In this document: positions 9,537-16,785 of the stretch, one piece after another | How positions within the stretch are numbered: position 1 is the stretch's first letter | Layout: every line of letters begins with the position of its first letter | From: Actinomyces sp. oral taxon 897 | GTDB lineage: Bacteria; Actinomycetota; Actinomycetes; Actinomycetales; Actinomycetaceae | DNA length: 64,000 nt | Assembly (NCBI RefSeq): GCF_002999235.1 | Contig: NZ_CP027236.1 | Location: forward strand, 2,728,001-2,792,000 | Reading direction: 5' to 3' | Notes under the pieces: model-generated | What the model saw: only the letters and a program-made list of their open reading frames with translations | Told to the model about the DNA's origin: nothing | The model's database searches: none | Program-made: the position numbers and the translations under genes

Positions 9537-9587
9537 CGATAGTGGCGGATAGTAGTTCGCGAGAATATGTCTTTAGGAGGTCTTGGT

Positions 9588-10382
9588 ATGAGGGGTGTGA
9601 GGCGGAGGAGTGCTGAGGAGATGGCGCTTCTTGAGGGATTGAGGGTGAGTGAGAATGGTTTTGGTCCGAATCGGAAGCCTCATGGGTTTGCGGCTAAGCT
9701 AAGGGTGTGTGGTGCTGACTGGTCTCGGCTGGATCTGGACAACTTTGGTGTGTGGGACTGCGTGTTCGAGGGGTGTGACTTCAGTGACTCCCAGGTCAAG
9801 GTGTTCCACATGGGGGAGGGGATGGTGTTCTCTGAGTACCGGGGTTGTGACTTCAGTGGGCTGCGGGGGGCGAATGTGGCTTCGGGGAGGGGTCGTTTCG
9901 TGGGGTGCTCGTTCCGTGGGGCGCGTCTCAGGGGTTTCAATGCGGATAGTATGAGCATGGTAGACTGTGACTTTACCGGGGCGGTGGTCAGGAGCTGTGT
10001 GTTCTGGGGTGCGCCGCTGGTCATGGACCTGGAGAGGGACCCGAGTCTGCCTGTTGCCAATGAGTTCAAGGGTAATGACTTCTCCGGTGCCGACCTGGTG
10101 TCGTGCTCGTTCCGTCGTGGTGTGGACCTGGACGCGCAGAAGCTCCCCGAGGCCGACTACTACGCCCGTGTCCGTCACGCGCCGGCCGCTCTTGAGCGCG
10201 GCCGGGAGCTGGTGGCATCCTGGAACGGACTCGACGACCAGGAATCTGGGCGGCGTGCTTTAAATGCAATTGCGCGAGATATTGAAGTAGATCAGCTGGA
10301 CCAGTTTCTTGATGTTCGTAGGTGCAAGTTCACTGACCCTGATCGCTGGCAGCAGCTCAAGCAGGTCCTCGAGCAGGCCTAG
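9588..10382 (+). CDS. Pentapeptide-repeat protein 1, candidate immunity protein for the RHS tip
   Basis: A 264-residue protein; ATG 9588 is chosen because AGGAGG (9575-9580) sits 7 nt before it. Residues about 40-185 are pentapeptide repeats (CDFSGLRGANVASGRGRFV, CSFRGARLRG, MVDCDFTGAVV), which fold as a right-handed quadrilateral beta-helix; the C-terminal 80 residues are helical. It lies 51 nt after the stop of the toxin tip, the standard place for the cognate immunity gene. Pentapeptide proteins such as MfpA and Qnr mimic DNA and protect DNA enzymes, so neutralising a nuclease tip is plausible. A close relative lies 1.6 kb downstream. Immunity function is inferred from position and fold. 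Confidence 0.7.
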   Translation: MRGVRRRSAEEMALLEGLRVSENGFGPNRKPHGFAAKLRVCGADWSRLDLDNFGVWDCVFEGCDFSDSQVKVFHMGEGMVFSEYRGCDFSGLRGANVASGRGRFVGCSFRGARLRGFNADSMSMVDCDFTGAVVRSCVFWGAPLVMDLERDPSLPVANEFKGNDFSGADLVSCSFRRGVDLDAQKLPEADYYARVRHAPAALERGRELVASWNGLDDQESGRRALNAIARDIEVDQLDQFLDVRRCKFTDPDRWQQLKQVLEQA

Positions 10383-10419
10383 ACAGCCCTCGTACCTTAG
10401 CCCCCTGGAGGATTACGGC

Positions 10420-11058
10420 ATGGAAGACAAGACAGACCTCCTGATTCAGATTGCTCCACCGCCACCGCACTCTCATATTAGTACGGCAGAATCCGAGGAC
10501 ATTGTCACCTGGCCGCAGGATCTTATTCATCTCTATAGCGTCTACGGGCAAGGCTCCTTCGATATCTTCCTGTCTGTCCTGGGCAGGACAGACGAAAACC
10601 CAAACCTCAGTTCTACGGTGGAGACGCACCTATTCTTGGAAATCCTGGAGCAGGTTGCCTCTTACGATGACTCAGTCATTCCGCTCCTTAAGGCCATTCG
10701 CTCCGTAGAAGCCTGGGCGGTGTGGGGAGGCACCGATAACGGCGACTGCTGCTTGTAGTTGGCTCCCACGGGGGACCTTCCGGAGCGTGTAGTCTATGTA
10801 GACAGTAAGTGCACCGAGTGGTCCTTCCACGAGATGAGTGTCACCAGCTTCCTGTACAGTCTGCTCACTCGTACTGTCGATTGCCCTGTCCTCGTGTCCG
10901 GGGAGGGCTTCCCTACTTGTTATGCTGATATTCAGGGCGTCAGCAGGATCCTGGGGCGTGCTGTGTCCACTACCGAGCACTTCTTCCTCACGCCCGAGGA
11001 CTCCGTCAAGATCTCTGAAAACTGGAATGATATTGGCCCCGAATGGAGGAGAGCCTAA
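10420..11058 (+). pseudogene. SUKH/SMI1-KNR4 family immunity gene interrupted by an amber codon
   Basis: One continuous frame of 212 codons broken only by TAG at 10756-10758. ATG 10420 follows CTGGAGGA. The first part has the family pattern (DIVTWPQDLIHLYSVYGQG ... AVWGGTDNGDCCL) and after the TAG the same frame continues LAPTGDLPERVVYVD ... EWSFHEMSVTSFLYSLLT, the standard second half. In SUKH proteins the aligned residue after DNGDxLL is usually Trp, so a single TGG-to-TAG change would explain the stop. SUKH proteins are among the commonest immunity proteins of RHS loci. Reading separate genes on either side of the TAG is not credible: the second piece has no start or ribosome site. Confidence 0.75.
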
Positions 11059-11060
11059 TC

Positions 11061-11216
11061 ATGGAGGTCGGAAGCGGTCTGCCGTACCTCACGATCCGTC
11101 AGGCCCACTGTCTTTGGGAAGGCAGCATCCCTGACGGCGCCGGTACGGCCGACCTGGGTGCCAGACCACTACCTTTAGGGAGGCGGCACCTCGAGAAGCC
11201 GGTGTGCCTGAGGTAA
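11061..11216 (+). CDS. Small ORF, 51 residues, unknown
   Basis: ATG 11061 immediately follows GGAGGAGAG (11045-11053), a strong ribosome site that also lies in the end of the SUKH pseudogene. The product begins MEVGSGLPYLTIRQAHCLW and ends EKPVCLR. I do not recognise it. It may be a stunted remnant of a longer gene, since the next 250 bases contain only decayed coding traces. Confidence 0.25.
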   Translation: MEVGSGLPYLTIRQAHCLWEGSIPDGAGTADLGARPLPLGRRHLEKPVCLR

Positions 11217-11604
11217 GGAAGGGGCGTCCCGGATGGGTGGCACTCTGGTAGCCCTAGCCTGAGCGGTAACCGCAGGTCAGAGGACGGATCTGTCTGTCGC
11301 CTGTGCGTCGTCGGGCTTGCGGTGGGAGGGCGGTGGAGGGGGACAGCCAGACCACAACCTCTGTACGCCGTCGGGCACCACGGTTATTATGTGACCACTA
11401 CCGCCGACGTCCTCCAGACGCTTGCATCTGTACTCGATTCAAAGACTATGAAACATATTTTATGCTACTTTAATGATTGCTAGACCGGGCAACGATCGGG
11501 GAAAGAGTTCGCTCGAGAGGTTCCTAGGCGACGATGGTGGGCTCGTTAAGAAGCTCTTTAAGAGTTTTAACGGTGTTCCATGAGATATTAATGGGGGCGA
11601 GGTC
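11217..11604 (+). pseudogene. Decayed RHS tip: HINT-domain remnant and possible toxin tail
   Basis: No intact gene. At 11350-11361 the sequence reads DHNL and, one base out of frame, continues from 11364 as YAVGHHGYYVTTTADV, matching the end of the intact HINT domain upstream (VHNLHVAGLHSYYVVTT). This frame ends at TAG 11481-11483. A 36-codon ORF at 11473-11583 (MIARPGNDRGKSSLERF, then KKLFKSFNGVP) lies where a toxin end would be, 21 nt before the next broken gene. I read the stretch as the eroded 3' end of an older RHS cassette; the HINT match is visible, the toxin tail is a guess. Confidence 0.45.
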
Positions 11605-11913
11605 ATGGCGTACTCTACAGGAGAGCTACTCGGGTCGATCAAGGCGCGAGGACCTGCGAGCCGGGCTCACATTATGCCGACGGCGGTCACCCAGTACCTA
11701 GAGCCGCTTAGACGGGCGATGTGAGTGGCTCTTTCATCTGCTGGTTCAGCATTTGTGGCAGGACTACTCAGCCCGCAGGTGCGGGAAAGGCTGGCGGAAC
11801 GTGTCAGCCAACTTCCTCTTGAACGCCTACCACACTTCACGTGCGCGACGGCCTTCACCATGCTCACCCGCTTAGGGGCGTACCTGGGTTCGTGGGAGAC
11901 CCGAGAAGCGTAG
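11605..11913 (+). pseudogene. Small candidate immunity gene broken by TGA
   Basis: ATG 11605 (weak GGGGGCGAGG before it) opens a frame of 102 codons interrupted only by TGA at 11722-11724: it reads MAYSTGELLGSIKARGPASR ... YLEPLRRAM, stop, then VALSSAGSAFVAGLLSPQV ... TMLTRLGAYLGSWETREA. Codon use is the same on both sides of the TGA. It sits directly behind the decayed HINT remnant, the usual place of an immunity gene. Family not recognised. Confidence 0.4.
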
Positions 11914-12025
11914 GAGGTGCCACGGACGACTCAGTAAGGTGGCTCCTGGACGTGCGGCACGCCCAAACAGAATGTATAATAATGATGTCAGGTTCGGAAG
12001 AAGGACGACACAGGGAGGATTGGTC

Positions 12026-12823
12026 ATGGAAGGGACCGGGCTGAAGAGCGTCAAGGAGATGGCGGCGATCAGGGGCCTGAGGGTGAGGGAGAACAACTTC
12101 CCGGACATGGATCGAGAGATCCTTGGCTCCGCTGGCAGGGTAAAGGCGGTTGGCGCTGACTGGTCCCGGCTGGATCTGGACAAGTTCAGCGTGTGGAAAA
12201 GCGTCTTCGAGGGCTGTGACTTCAGTGGCTCTCGGATCGGCCTGTTCGGCATAGGCGGAGGCGCGTCCTTCTCCGAGTACCGAGGCTGTAACTTTAACGG
12301 CCTGAGGGGCGCGATGATGGCATCGGGAAGGGCCCACTTCGTGGGCTGCTCATTTCGGGGTGCGCACATTAAGGGAATTAACTCGAGCACAATGAGCCTG
12401 GTGGACTGCGATTTCTCCGGGGCAGTGCTCAAGGACTGCGTGTTCTGGGGGTCCCCACTGAGGAGCGACCTCAAGAACGGCTCGACCCTGCCTGCCGTCA
12501 ACGAGTTCAGGGGCAACGACTTCTCCACTGCCGACCTGGTCTCCTGCTCCTTCCGTTACGGCGTCGATCTGGACGCGCAGAGGCTGCCGGAGGCCGACTA
12601 CTACGCCCGTGTGCGTCATGCGCCTACTGCCCTTGAGCATGGTCGGGAAGTGGTGAAGTCATGGGCCGGGCTCGTCGAGTGCAGGGTCGGTGAGCGTATC
12701 CTGGACGCAATTGAGAGAGAGATACAGACATATCAGTTCGACCAGTTCTTCGACAGTCGTCCGTACGAGTTCACAGACATTAGCCTCTGGCAGCACCTTA
12801 AGAAGGTCCTCGAGCAGGCGTAA
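12026..12823 (+). CDS. Pentapeptide-repeat protein 2, paralogue of the 9588 gene
   Basis: A 265-residue protein. ATG 12026 follows GGGAGGA (12013-12019). It aligns end to end with the first pentapeptide protein: GADWSRLDLDKFSVW, SFSEYRGCNFNGLRGAMMAS, CVFWGSPL, EADYYARVRHAPTALEHG and the shared C-terminus KKVLEQA. Repeats occupy the first two thirds and a helical tail the last third. It is a duplicated candidate immunity protein; divergence is spread along the whole length, so the duplication is old or the partner toxins differ. It follows a degraded toxin/immunity remnant, so it may be an orphan protecting against neighbours. Confidence 0.7.
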   Translation: MEGTGLKSVKEMAAIRGLRVRENNFPDMDREILGSAGRVKAVGADWSRLDLDKFSVWKSVFEGCDFSGSRIGLFGIGGGASFSEYRGCNFNGLRGAMMASGRAHFVGCSFRGAHIKGINSSTMSLVDCDFSGAVLKDCVFWGSPLRSDLKNGSTLPAVNEFRGNDFSTADLVSCSFRYGVDLDAQRLPEADYYARVRHAPTALEHGREVVKSWAGLVECRVGERILDAIEREIQTYQFDQFFDSRPYEFTDISLWQHLKKVLEQA

Positions 12824-12918
12824 GCGCCCTCGTCTTCGATTTATTGACGACGGTGAGGACGTCATTGGGGCTCGCTGGGTGGAGTTGACTCCGGGTATGT
12901 TTCTAGGAGGTCTTGCTC

Positions 12919-13818
12919 GTGGTGGCGCGTGTTCGTCGTGACTGGTCTGCTGTGAGGTCTGACGTGATTGAGTGCGTGGTGGCTGCTGAGGGGCTGTCGC
13001 CCCGGGGTGTGGCCAGCGTGCTGGAGCTCGTGGGGCCGGGGGAGCTCGAGCTGGCGGTGGACCAGTTCCTGCGGTGCACGGGGTGGAGGCCGGACGAGCC
13101 CCTGCTGGGCAGGCTGCTGGGCCTGGCCCGGGAGCTGGGCGTCGACACCGAGAAATACCTCAGGCGCTGGGACGAGAGGGAGGCCTCGGGGGAGCCGCGT
13201 GGGGAGGGGTGGTGGGACCCGCTGGCCTGTCGTAACGAGAGACTCCCCCTGGACTGGTCGCAGGAGGAGGTCGACGCCTACGTGTCCGGGATGCTGGAGG
13301 ACCCGCGGGCCTCCCGCTACCTGCTCACCGGCACCCTCGGCAGGCCCTGTGCCAGGAACGGCACGCCCGTGCTGTGCTGGGTCAGCGCCTACCCGCCCGG
13401 GGTGTGCGTCGTGGCGGAGCTGGCCACAGGCCGGGTCGTCAGCCGCAACCAGGTGGTCGTCGACACCTCCCCGACCGGCACGCGACTACGTAACCAGCTC
13501 CTCAGGGTCGTCGACAACCCCGACCTGCCCGTATTCGACTTCGCCGGGGTCCTGGACCTCATCTCAATGGGCGAGTGGGCCCTCGCCCTGAGAGTGCTCT
13601 GCACCCAGGTGTGCGAGACGGGCACGCACCTCACCCCCACCAACCTCGCCAACATCCAACAGGCAGGCCACACGCTCAACATTGACACCACCACCCTCCT
13701 ACAAAAGAACCCGCCAGACGTCATGAGTAAATGTAGTGCTATAGTTACGGGATTGAGGCGGAGAGTGAAGATGCTGCGTCGCAGCGGGAGGGCAGGGGAT
13801 CAAAATGCGGGCTGTTGA
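12919..13818 (+). CDS. Unknown 299-residue protein, possible MafI-like immunity protein
   Basis: GTG 12919 is 8 nt behind AGGAGG (12905-12910); the leader TAGGAGGTCTTG is the same as before the first pentapeptide gene. The protein has an N-terminal helical region, a middle domain (SRYLLTGTLGRPC, GVCVVAELATGRVVSRNQVV) and a helical C-terminal part, FDFAGVLDLISMGEWALALR, which resembles MafI-type immunity proteins. The last 30 residues are basic and may be a read-on after loss of the original stop. It overlaps the next gene by 14 nt. Family assignment is tentative; function is inferred from the toxin-locus context. Confidence 0.5.
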   Translation: MVARVRRDWSAVRSDVIECVVAAEGLSPRGVASVLELVGPGELELAVDQFLRCTGWRPDEPLLGRLLGLARELGVDTEKYLRRWDEREASGEPRGEGWWDPLACRNERLPLDWSQEEVDAYVSGMLEDPRASRYLLTGTLGRPCARNGTPVLCWVSAYPPGVCVVAELATGRVVSRNQVVVDTSPTGTRLRNQLLRVVDNPDLPVFDFAGVLDLISMGEWALALRVLCTQVCETGTHLTPTNLANIQQAGHTLNIDTTTLLQKNPPDVMSKCSAIVTGLRRRVKMLRRSGRAGDQNAGC

Positions 13819-14098
13819 CGAGATCCTGTCAAGGCTTGTAGAACTCCTGTCGCAAGAGGGCGAGACATACTATGCGCGCGTGCTGGAGATCCGTAGGCTC
13901 CAGTTCGTCAAGGCCCCTGGCGAGGCCGAGCGCAGGGACGTGGCGATTGACATACTGAGGATGTACGGAGGCATGGGGAGCTTCAATGACCTCGTCCTGC
14001 AGGACGGTGTGCGGACGCCGTCAGGCAGCAACCGCAGGCTGAACTCCCTGAGGAATGCCCTGTACGAGGCTGCCAGCAAGCTCGCAACGACACGGTAG
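13805..14098 (+). CDS. DUF6966-like small protein
   Basis: A 97-residue protein with the pattern LLSQEGETYYARVLEIRRL and DILRMYGGMGSFNDLVLQ, which is what I know of the DUF6966 family (a leader of helices and a GGMGSxND core). It overlaps the upstream gene, implying co-transcription. Such proteins recur among immunity-type genes next to polymorphic toxins; no biochemical activity is known to me. Confidence 0.55.
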   Translation: MRAVDEILSRLVELLSQEGETYYARVLEIRRLQFVKAPGEAERRDVAIDILRMYGGMGSFNDLVLQDGVRTPSGSNRRLNSLRNALYEAASKLATTR

Positions 14099-14373
14099 CG
14101 GATTCAGGTGCGTGTTATTTGCGCGCTCCGGTCTGGGGGCTGCGCGCCGCTGGTGTCAACGGCGTCAAGGCCGCCGTCTACCAGCCGCCTTCCGGGAGAC
14201 CTTGACGGTTGTCGCGGGTCAGACCCGACTCGGCGTCGTGCCCGTGCTCTGTGAGAACTGGACGGTATTGGCACCGACCGCGCCCTGAGCCGGGAGCTGC
14301 GTGCCCTATCCTGTGCCGTACGGTATCCTTCAGGGGTCGGAGTAGCCGTACCCTTAGGAGGTCCAGGACAGTT

Positions 14374-15006
14374 ATGCTACCCCCTGTCCCCGACGATATT
14401 CCTGCGCGCCAGGTGCGCGCGCTCTACGATGATGACACGATCACGGTCTACCAGGCGTACTCGTCCAGTATCGCTGAACCGGCCCTGCGTGCGGGTCGAT
14501 TCGTGCCACCTTTTAGCCGTACCAGAATGACGTGGATCAAGCCGTCGTTCCTGTGGATGATGTACCGCAGCGGTTGGGCCACCAAACCCGGGCAGGAGCA
14601 GGTGCTCGCTATCCGCCTGCTGCGCTCAGGATTTGACGAGGCCCTGGCCAGTGCGTGCCTGAGCAGTTTCGACCCCGCCGTGTACCCCACCTACGAGGCC
14701 TGGCGCTCGGCCAAGACCACCAGCCCGGTCCGGGTCCAGTGGGATCCCGAGCGTAATGTCCGCTCCTCCCCCCTGCGGCACCGGTCGATCCAGGTGGGGA
14801 TCGGCCCGCGCATGGTCCCCAGCTACGTCGATGACTGGATTGTCGATATTACTGACGTGACAGACCTGGTCAGCGAGCTGCGTGGCTCTGAGCGCATCGA
14901 CCTCAGCCGCCTGCCCCGCGAGGCCCCCTACCCTCTGGTCGCTGCGACCGCCGTCCGGCTCGGCGCCTCCAGCGCGGTACCCACCTCTGGGCCCGGGAAC
15001 GACTGA
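14374..15006 (+). CDS. DUF4291 family protein
   Basis: A 210-residue protein that carries the family signature strongly: RQVRALYDDDTITVYQAYS, RMTWIKPSFLWMMYRSGWA and EQVLAIRLLRSGFDEAL. ATG 14374 follows AGGAGG (14356-14361) at 12 nt. The normal family length is about 180-200 residues; here the extreme C-terminus (AVPTSGPGND) is encoded by the first unit of the 61-bp-period repeat, so the native end has probably been replaced. Function unknown; it closes the toxin/immunity locus. Confidence 0.8.
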   Translation: MLPPVPDDIPARQVRALYDDDTITVYQAYSSSIAEPALRAGRFVPPFSRTRMTWIKPSFLWMMYRSGWATKPGQEQVLAIRLLRSGFDEALASACLSSFDPAVYPTYEAWRSAKTTSPVRVQWDPERNVRSSPLRHRSIQVGIGPRMVPSYVDDWIVDITDVTDLVSELRGSERIDLSRLPREAPYPLVAATAVRLGASSAVPTSGPGND

Positions 15007-15129
15007 CCCGCTCGAGCGCCACTGTGTCGCCGCCCAGGCACCCACCTCTGAGCCTGGGAACGACTGAGGCACGCGACCAGCATGACCTGGACCACGCGCT
15101 ACCCGCCTCTGGGCCCGGGAACGGCTGTC
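14977..15129. repeat. Three-unit 61-bp-period repeat with CRISPR-like geometry
   Basis: A roughly 28-nt unit with core CCTCTGGGCCCGGGAACG occurs at 14979, 15040 and 15101, exactly 61 nt apart each time, with unrelated 33-nt interspaces (15007-15039 and 15068-15100). Units differ by three or four bases from each other. The unit contains CCCGGG/GGGCCC palindromes. The first copy overlaps the end of the DUF4291 gene. No cas gene is in the window and no fourth unit is seen. Confidence 0.7.
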
Positions 15130-15247
15130 CCAATAGAGGCCCCGGTTCCTCCGCCGGGTCCGGGCCAGGCGACGCGGGCGAGCGGGCCGCTTCCCTCGTG
15201 CTGGCAGGCGAGCTGAGCGGGGCGGGGGCCAGCCGGACGCGGTGGCG

Positions 15248-15352
15248 GCTCGGGCCTGCGGACGTGCGGCCGGGTACAGGAGCTGGGCTGGAGGAGTTGG
15301 GCTGGGTGCCTGCTTCACCGGCCTCGGGCCCGCGGACGTGCGGCCAGGTAGG
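15248..15352. repeat. Direct repeat pair in non-coding DNA
   Basis: CGGGCCTGCGGACGTGCGG at 15251 and CGGGCCCGCGGACGTGCGG at 15325, each followed by CCxGGTA, 74 nt apart. The surrounding 15130-15590 stretch has no credible gene; its open frames lack ribosome sites and family signatures. Confidence 0.6.
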
Positions 15353-15591
15353 TGGGCACAGGTGCGGGGACCGGGGACCGATGAGATCCAGATAGACGGG
15401 CCTGCAGGCGCGGTGAGGTAATAGGAAGACCTTATCGGTCGACCGCGTTCAATCGTGAGCTTTCAAACTTTGGTGAGTTCTGAGTGTCTTAGGAGTTGTT
15501 TTTTCGCACGGAGTGCGCGATGGCTTTGGGTGCTTGACGAGCCTTCGTGTTGCGGGCGAGTTCAATGGGTGTACAAAGTGACCTCATCGTT

Positions 15592-15620
15592 ATTTTGTTC
15601 GAGTTTCATAACAATATGAT
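15592..15620 (+). promoter_or_regulatory. Probable promoter of the excalibur lipoprotein gene
   Basis: The region 15425-15640 is AT-rich relative to everything around it. TATGAT (15615-15620) is a good -10 and ATTTTG (15592-15597) lies 17 nt upstream of it. The ribosome site and GTG of the lipoprotein follow about 85 nt downstream. Confidence 0.4.
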
Positions 15621-15707
15621 GACAAATGCGGTGGTTTATTGCCGTCGCGGTGTACCAGGGTGTATCCCAGGGGTGTTGTTCCGCTCCCGTCACCTAAGGA
15701 TCCCACC

Positions 15708-16406
15708 GTGTCCGCTCCCCAGTCCGTCTCACCGCGTCGCCGCAGTAGGCTGCTGTCCGCCAGTAGCTGGTTCGTCGCCCTTGCCCTCGTCCTGACGCCG
15801 GCACTTGCCGGGTGCGACCAGGCGTCGGCCAAGAAGACCGCGTCGTCGGAAGCCACCACCGCCCAGACCACGATCGAGGTGCCTGACGTCGTCGGCCTGA
15901 AGGGCGACGCCGCCGTCGACGCCCTTGAGAAGGCCGGTCTCACCGAGGACCCCACCTTCAAGGACGTTGACGGCAAGGAGTCCGTGTGGAAGAAGAGCAA
16001 CTGGTCCGTGACAGCCCAGGACCCCGCGGCTGGTGAGCAGGTTGCGGCAGACCGGGAGATCACCCTGACGGTCACCCACGACTCCGCCCACGCGGAGGCG
16101 TCAGCCAAGGCCTCGGCATCTGCTGCGGCCGCTGCGGAGGCGTCAGCGTCTGCTGCGGCAGCTGCGGAGGCGGCGGAGAAGGCGGCGCAGGAGAAGGCGG
16201 CCCAGGAGGCGCAGCAGGCCGAGGAAGCAGCGCAGGAGCAGGCGCAGGAACCGGAGGAGCCAGCACAGCCTGCGCAGAAGCCGCAGGCCTACTACAGGAA
16301 CTGTGCCGAGGCAAAGGCCGCAGGTGCGGCCCCGTTGTACCAGGGCGACCCAGGTTACCGTTCTGCTCTGGACCGCGACCATGACGGGGTTGCCTGCGAG
16401 AAGTGA
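15708..16406 (+). CDS. Lipoprotein with PASTA-type and excalibur calcium-binding domains
   Basis: A 232-residue lipoprotein: twin-Arg-rich start, hydrophobic helix and lipobox LAGC at about residue 32. It is followed by a PASTA-like segment (EVPDVVGLKGDAAVDALEKA ... ITLTVTHD), a 65-residue Ala/Glu/Lys coiled linker (AEASASAAAAAEAAEKAAQ) and a C-terminal excalibur motif, YYRNCAEAKAAGAAPLYQGD then LDRDHDGVACE, a DxDxDGxxC calcium-binding loop. PASTA domains bind peptidoglycan or muropeptides. The GTG at 15708 follows AAGGA and puts the signal sequence at the N-terminus. The product is probably a cell-envelope anchor or sensor; no catalytic domain is present. Confidence 0.85.
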   Translation: MSAPQSVSPRRRSRLLSASSWFVALALVLTPALAGCDQASAKKTASSEATTAQTTIEVPDVVGLKGDAAVDALEKAGLTEDPTFKDVDGKESVWKKSNWSVTAQDPAAGEQVAADREITLTVTHDSAHAEASAKASASAAAAAEASASAAAAAEAAEKAAQEKAAQEAQQAEEAAQEQAQEPEEPAQPAQKPQAYYRNCAEAKAAGAAPLYQGDPGYRSALDRDHDGVACEK

Positions 16407-16471
16407 GCGCGCCGCCCGCGGGCCCTGCGGGACATGGCCTCTGCGCGCATCGAGGGTTCTGGCCGCGATCG

Positions 16472-16738
16472 TGAGCGTGCTGTCCCGCAGGTGAACGCGC
16501 TGTCGGGTGCGTGAACGCCATGTAGAGCGGCGTTCATATACCCTTAAGCGCGTCCACCTACGGGACAGTGCGTTCATCTGCGGGGCGGTGCGGCGGCGTG
16601 CAGGGCAGCACGTCTACCCGGCAGGCCAGTGCGTTCATCTGCAGGGCGGCGCGGCGGCGCGCGGGACAGCACGTCCACCCGCAGGATGGCGAGTTCACCT
16701 ACAGGCCAGTGCGTCCACCCGCGGTGTCCGACGTCGAC
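16472..16738. repeat. Head-to-head 20-bp repeat array, locus 1
   Basis: TGAACGC-type units occur at 16472 (TGAGCGT), 16492 and 16512, exactly 20 nt apart. After a hairpin (GAACGCC ... GGCGTTC, 16513-16535) the inverse unit GCGTTCA/GCGTCCA repeats at 16530, 16550, 16570, (16590), 16610, 16631, (16651), 16671, 16691, 16711 and 16731. The full unit is close to GCGTTCAYCTGCRGGRCAGT. The same design occurs at 30935-31100. Confidence 0.75.
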
Positions 16739-16785
16739 CCAGCTCAGGGTCAGGGTGTCCTCCGGCGTCGTGGCAGGATGAGCCC

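Noticed and set aside
14209-14373. In-frame upstream extension of the DUF4291 gene
   Set aside because: The family N-terminus and AGGAGG place the start at 14374; the extension has no homology.
14977-15129. Calling the 61-bp-period repeat a CRISPR array outright
   Set aside because: Only three diverged units, no cas genes or leader; kept as a repeat with a finding.
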